64,000 nt of DNA from DAINBT01 sp036732785. Lineage in GTDB: Bacteria > Planctomycetota > Phycisphaerae > Sedimentisphaerales > SM23-30. The DNA is taken from positions 5,561 through 69,560 of the forward strand of contig CAZICK010000005.1 in assembly GCA_964537505.1 (NCBI GenBank). The letters run 5' to 3'. The translations under genes and the position numbers were made by a program. The notes below the pieces were generated by a model. It had not been told where the DNA came from. It worked only from the letters and a program-made list of their open reading frames with translations, and ran no database searches. Of this stretch, positions 61,669 to 64,000 are shown piece by piece. Position 1 is the first letter of the stretch. Each line of letters starts with the position of its first letter.

Positions 61669-63507
61669 ACCAGTCTTCTTCTGTTCTTTCAGGTAGATCA
61701 TCAGTATGGTTATATCAGCGGGTGTGATGCCGCTGATGCGGGAGGCCTGACCGAGGTTGGCCGGGGCGACGGCGGAGAGCTTTTCCTGCGCCTCGCATCG
61801 CAGTTGCGGAACCATGCGATAATCCAGACCCGGGGGCAGTTTTATTTTCTCCGCCTGTTGGAATTTTTCGATGAGTCTTCGTTGTTTTTCGACATAACCG
61901 GTATATCTCACATCGTTGGTCACCTGCTGGAGGGCAGCCTTATCGAATCCCATTTGGGCTAGTTCCCTATCGTATTCCAACAGCCAGTTTTCATCGCGAC
62001 CCTGTTGGCGGAGCAGTTGCGTTAAGGGTTTGCCTTCCGACATTTTTTGTTCCAGATATTGACGTATCCGGTCGGTTTGCCGCTGTTTGTCCTGAAACCG
62101 TTCCCATCGCAGATCGTCCACCATTTGCCAACTTCGTCCAACAGGTGTAAGTCGCTGGTCGGCGTTATCGCTGCGCAACAGCAGCCGATATTCGGCACGT
62201 GAAGTAAACATTCGATATGGCTCGTCAATGCCACGCGTTACCAAATCGTCGATCATCACGCCGATATATGCCTGATCACGCCGTAGCGTCACCGGTTCGA
62301 AACCTTGCACAAAACGTATTGCGTTCACGCCCGCCAACAGCCCCTGGCCGGCGGCTTCCTCATATCCACTGGTGCCGTTGATCTGGCCTGCCAGGAACAG
62401 CCCCCTGACCTTTTTGCTTTCCAGGCTCGGGAAAAGCTGCATAGGCGGAACGTAGTCGTATTCTATGGCGTAGCCATATTGTAATATTTTTGCTTTCTCC
62501 AGGCCGTCTATACTGCGAACCATTTCTTCCTGCACATCCCGCGGCAGTGACGTACTGATACCATTGCAGTAAATCCAGTTGGTCCGGCGTCCCTGGGGCT
62601 CGAGAAATATCTGATGACGCGGCTTGTCGGCAAAACGTAATATTTTGGTCTCGATACTGGGACAATAACGCGGACCGGTGCTGCTTATTTGTCCGGTGTA
62701 AAGTGGCGCACGATTCAGATTGTCACGAATAATCTTGTGCGTCCTCTCGTTGGTATATGTTATCCAACAACTGATCTGTTCCTGCTCGATGGTATCATTC
62801 ATAAAACTGAACGGGATAGGCTCAGCATCGCCGGGCTGTTTTAGGAGTCTGTCCAAATCAATAGTATCGACGTCAATCCGAGGGGGTGTGCCGGTCTTCA
62901 ACCGGTCGAGTTTCAATCCGATTTGTTCCAGTGAGGCGGACAGGTTTTGAGCTGCCGGCTGACCCAGGCACCCTCCCGGCCACTGCTCAGTGCCCGTATG
63001 CATCAGGCCGCGCAGGTGTGTACCTGTCGTCAATACCACCGCCGAGGCTGAGATTTCCCGGCCCGAGGCGCAAACCACACCGGCAATGGCAGCATTATCC
63101 CGCACCTGCAATCGATCCACGGTATCTTCTATAATTGTCAACTCAGCGCATCCCGCAAGGATGACTTGTATATGATCTTGATATTGCTGTTTGTCGGCCT
63201 GAGCCCTCGGCGCCCAAACGGCTGGACCTTTGCTGCGATTGAGCATTCGAAACTGAACTCCAGTGGCATCGATCGCCAGGGCCATGATCCCGCCGAGGGC
63301 ATCGATTTCGCGGACAATTTGTCCCTTAGCCAGGCCCCCTATCGCAGGATTGCAGTTCATCCCAGCGATGGCGCCGCGGTCCATCGTCACCAACGCCACC
63401 TTCCCACCTATCTGCGCCACCGCATGAGCCGCCTCCACCCCAGCATGCCCACCGCCAACTACAATAACGTTGTATCGATCATGGCTCATAGGTGTTGACC
63501 CGGTCAT
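61663..63507 (-). CDS. mnmG: tRNA uridine-5-carboxymethylaminomethyl modification enzyme
   Basis: 614 residues. With MnmE it modifies U34 of several tRNAs. FAD-binding VVGGGHAGVEAA (~16-27), MNCNPAIGGLAKGQIVREIDA (in part, ~49), CysGly-containing region, and the C-terminal GidA-associated helices with GYVEKQ and SGITPADI. The ATG at 63507 lies 3 nt after the acpS stop; an internal ATG at 63489 is also possible. No mnmE neighbour. Confidence 0.95.
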   Translation of the reverse strand: MTGSTPMSHDRYNVIVVGGGHAGVEAAHAVAQIGGKVALVTMDRGAIAGMNCNPAIGGLAKGQIVREIDALGGIMALAIDATGVQFRMLNRSKGPAVWAPRAQADKQQYQDHIQVILAGCAELTIIEDTVDRLQVRDNAAIAGVVCASGREISASAVVLTTGTHLRGLMHTGTEQWPGGCLGQPAAQNLSASLEQIGLKLDRLKTGTPPRIDVDTIDLDRLLKQPGDAEPIPFSFMNDTIEQEQISCWITYTNERTHKIIRDNLNRAPLYTGQISSTGPRYCPSIETKILRFADKPRHQIFLEPQGRRTNWIYCNGISTSLPRDVQEEMVRSIDGLEKAKILQYGYAIEYDYVPPMQLFPSLESKKVRGLFLAGQINGTSGYEEAAGQGLLAGVNAIRFVQGFEPVTLRRDQAYIGVMIDDLVTRGIDEPYRMFTSRAEYRLLLRSDNADQRLTPVGRSWQMVDDLRWERFQDKQRQTDRIRQYLEQKMSEGKPLTQLLRQQGRDENWLLEYDRELAQMGFDKAALQQVTNDVRYTGYVEKQRRLIEKFQQAEKIKLPPGLDYRMVPQLRCEAQEKLSAVAPANLGQASRISGITPADITILMIYLKEQKKTGS

Positions 63508-63510
63508 TTA

Positions 63511-63897
63511 CTAATTTCCCAGCGCGATGGCCGAGGCGATAGCCAAATCACTGGTGTGCGTGATACTTACACTGATTGATTCGATACCCATCTGGTCCGC
63601 TATTTTTTTTGCCGTTTCACTGCGCAAAATCACTTCGGGTTTACCGGATGGACTATTCAACGTTTCGATGTCCTTCCAGCCAACATCTTTGCTCCAGCCG
63701 GTCCCGAGCATTTTCATTACCGCTTCCTTGACGGCGAAGCGACCGGCCAGGCGTTCAGCCTGTTTTCGATGACGACCGCTATACTGCTGTTCAGCCGGAG
63801 TAAAGACCCGATCCAGAAACCGCCGGCCGTGCCGGTGGACCAGCCGTTCGATTCTTCGAGAGTCAACCAAATCTATTCCGTGAAAAATGATTTTCAT
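63511..63897 (-). CDS. acpS: Holo-[acyl-carrier-protein] synthase
   Basis: 128 residues. It transfers 4'-phosphopantetheine from CoA to ACP. N-terminal GIDLVDSRRIERL with the metal-binding Asp, RFLDRVFTPAEQ, and LAGRFAVKEAVMKMLG carrying the catalytic Glu. The C-terminus has SVSITHTSDLAIASAI. It is co-transcribed with mnmG. A degenerate copy (12 of 15 matches) of the ATACCCANTGGGTAT palindrome lies upstream at 63926-63940, next to a TATAAT-like hexamer. Confidence 0.93.
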   Translation of the reverse strand: MKIIFHGIDLVDSRRIERLVHRHGRRFLDRVFTPAEQQYSGRHRKQAERLAGRFAVKEAVMKMLGTGWSKDVGWKDIETLNSPSGKPEVILRSETAKKIADQMGIESISVSITHTSDLAIASAIALGN

Positions 63898-64000
63898 ATT
63901 CTAACCTTCGACTGCGAACTTACCTATACCCAATTGGTCATTATATGACACTGTAGCATAGTTACCGGGACAGCGGTATCCCGATCCTTTCATTGTGAAG

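Overview
This window looks like a chromosome segment of a Planctomycetota bacterium, most likely class Phycisphaerae. That placement is my inference from gene content; no 16S or ribosomal-protein marker is present. The supporting signs are a giant secreted protein with an N-terminal LENLERRLLL tag (the planctomycete LEPR-XLL type), Gram-negative outer-membrane genes (LptD-like protein, porin, TolC-like protein), the LL-diaminopimelate aminotransferase route to lysine, a long MoxR-Bat operon, HAF-repeat and DUF3616 secreted proteins, and an EF-G paralogue. I see no rRNA, tRNA or CRISPR array.

Layout. 1-8003 (-) is the 5' part of a giant repeat-rich surface protein running off the left edge. 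8330-9067 (-) is bioD, divergent from a GH29 alpha-L-fucosidase (9227-10981 +). 11022-15958 (+) is an envelope cluster: DUF4405 membrane protein, TolC-like protein, OprP/OprO-type porin, DUF3616 protein. 16041-16886 (-) is htpX. 17102-20891 (-) is a tightly coupled three-gene unit: a DUF6057 polytopic membrane protein, a small secreted protein, and a membrane-anchored PD40 propeller with a c-type haem motif. Then come an EF-G-like GTPase (-), an ApbE lipoprotein (+), a methyltransferase (-), a HAF/PKD secreted protein (+), a nitroreductase (-), an IS30 scrap, dapL (-), a PIN toxin/antitoxin pair (+), a lipoprotein (-), a secreted DUF362 protein (+), an IS1634/IS4-type transposase scrap, an LptD-like protein, and a WecA/MraY-type transferase with an ATP-grasp protein (-). 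39484-50253 (-) is one long operon: MoxR, DUF58, PpiC-type isomerase, BatD-related lipoprotein, two VWA proteins, TPR/Gln-rich protein, BatD, TPR-SH3 protein. The right end is mostly housekeeping: galE, UbiA-type prenyltransferase, DUF362, RRM protein, HD-GYP-PilZ regulator, citrate synthase, DUF502, riboflavin synthase, pdxA, rsmA, mnmG and acpS.

The most unusual signal is a dispersed repeat family of up to about 115 bp. It has clear copies at 18661-18780, 46741-46860, 37012-37055 and 59590-59665, and a probable fragment near 15985. Its distal end is a 15-bp palindrome, ATACCCANTGGGTAT, which also occurs alone at 28227. In two operons the element sits at a gene junction and appears to supply the start codon and first ~20 residues of two unrelated proteins, so both begin with similar residues. 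This resembles the palindromic elements known to invade Rickettsia genes. A second repeat, the heptamer GCACGAG, sits at 3' ends of genes and encodes the C-terminal tail of DapL.

The best candidate for a poorly described system is the DUF6057 / small secreted protein / haem-PD40 operon, where both gene junctions are 4-nt ATGA overlaps. All functional statements come from reading the sequence and from family knowledge; no database search was run.
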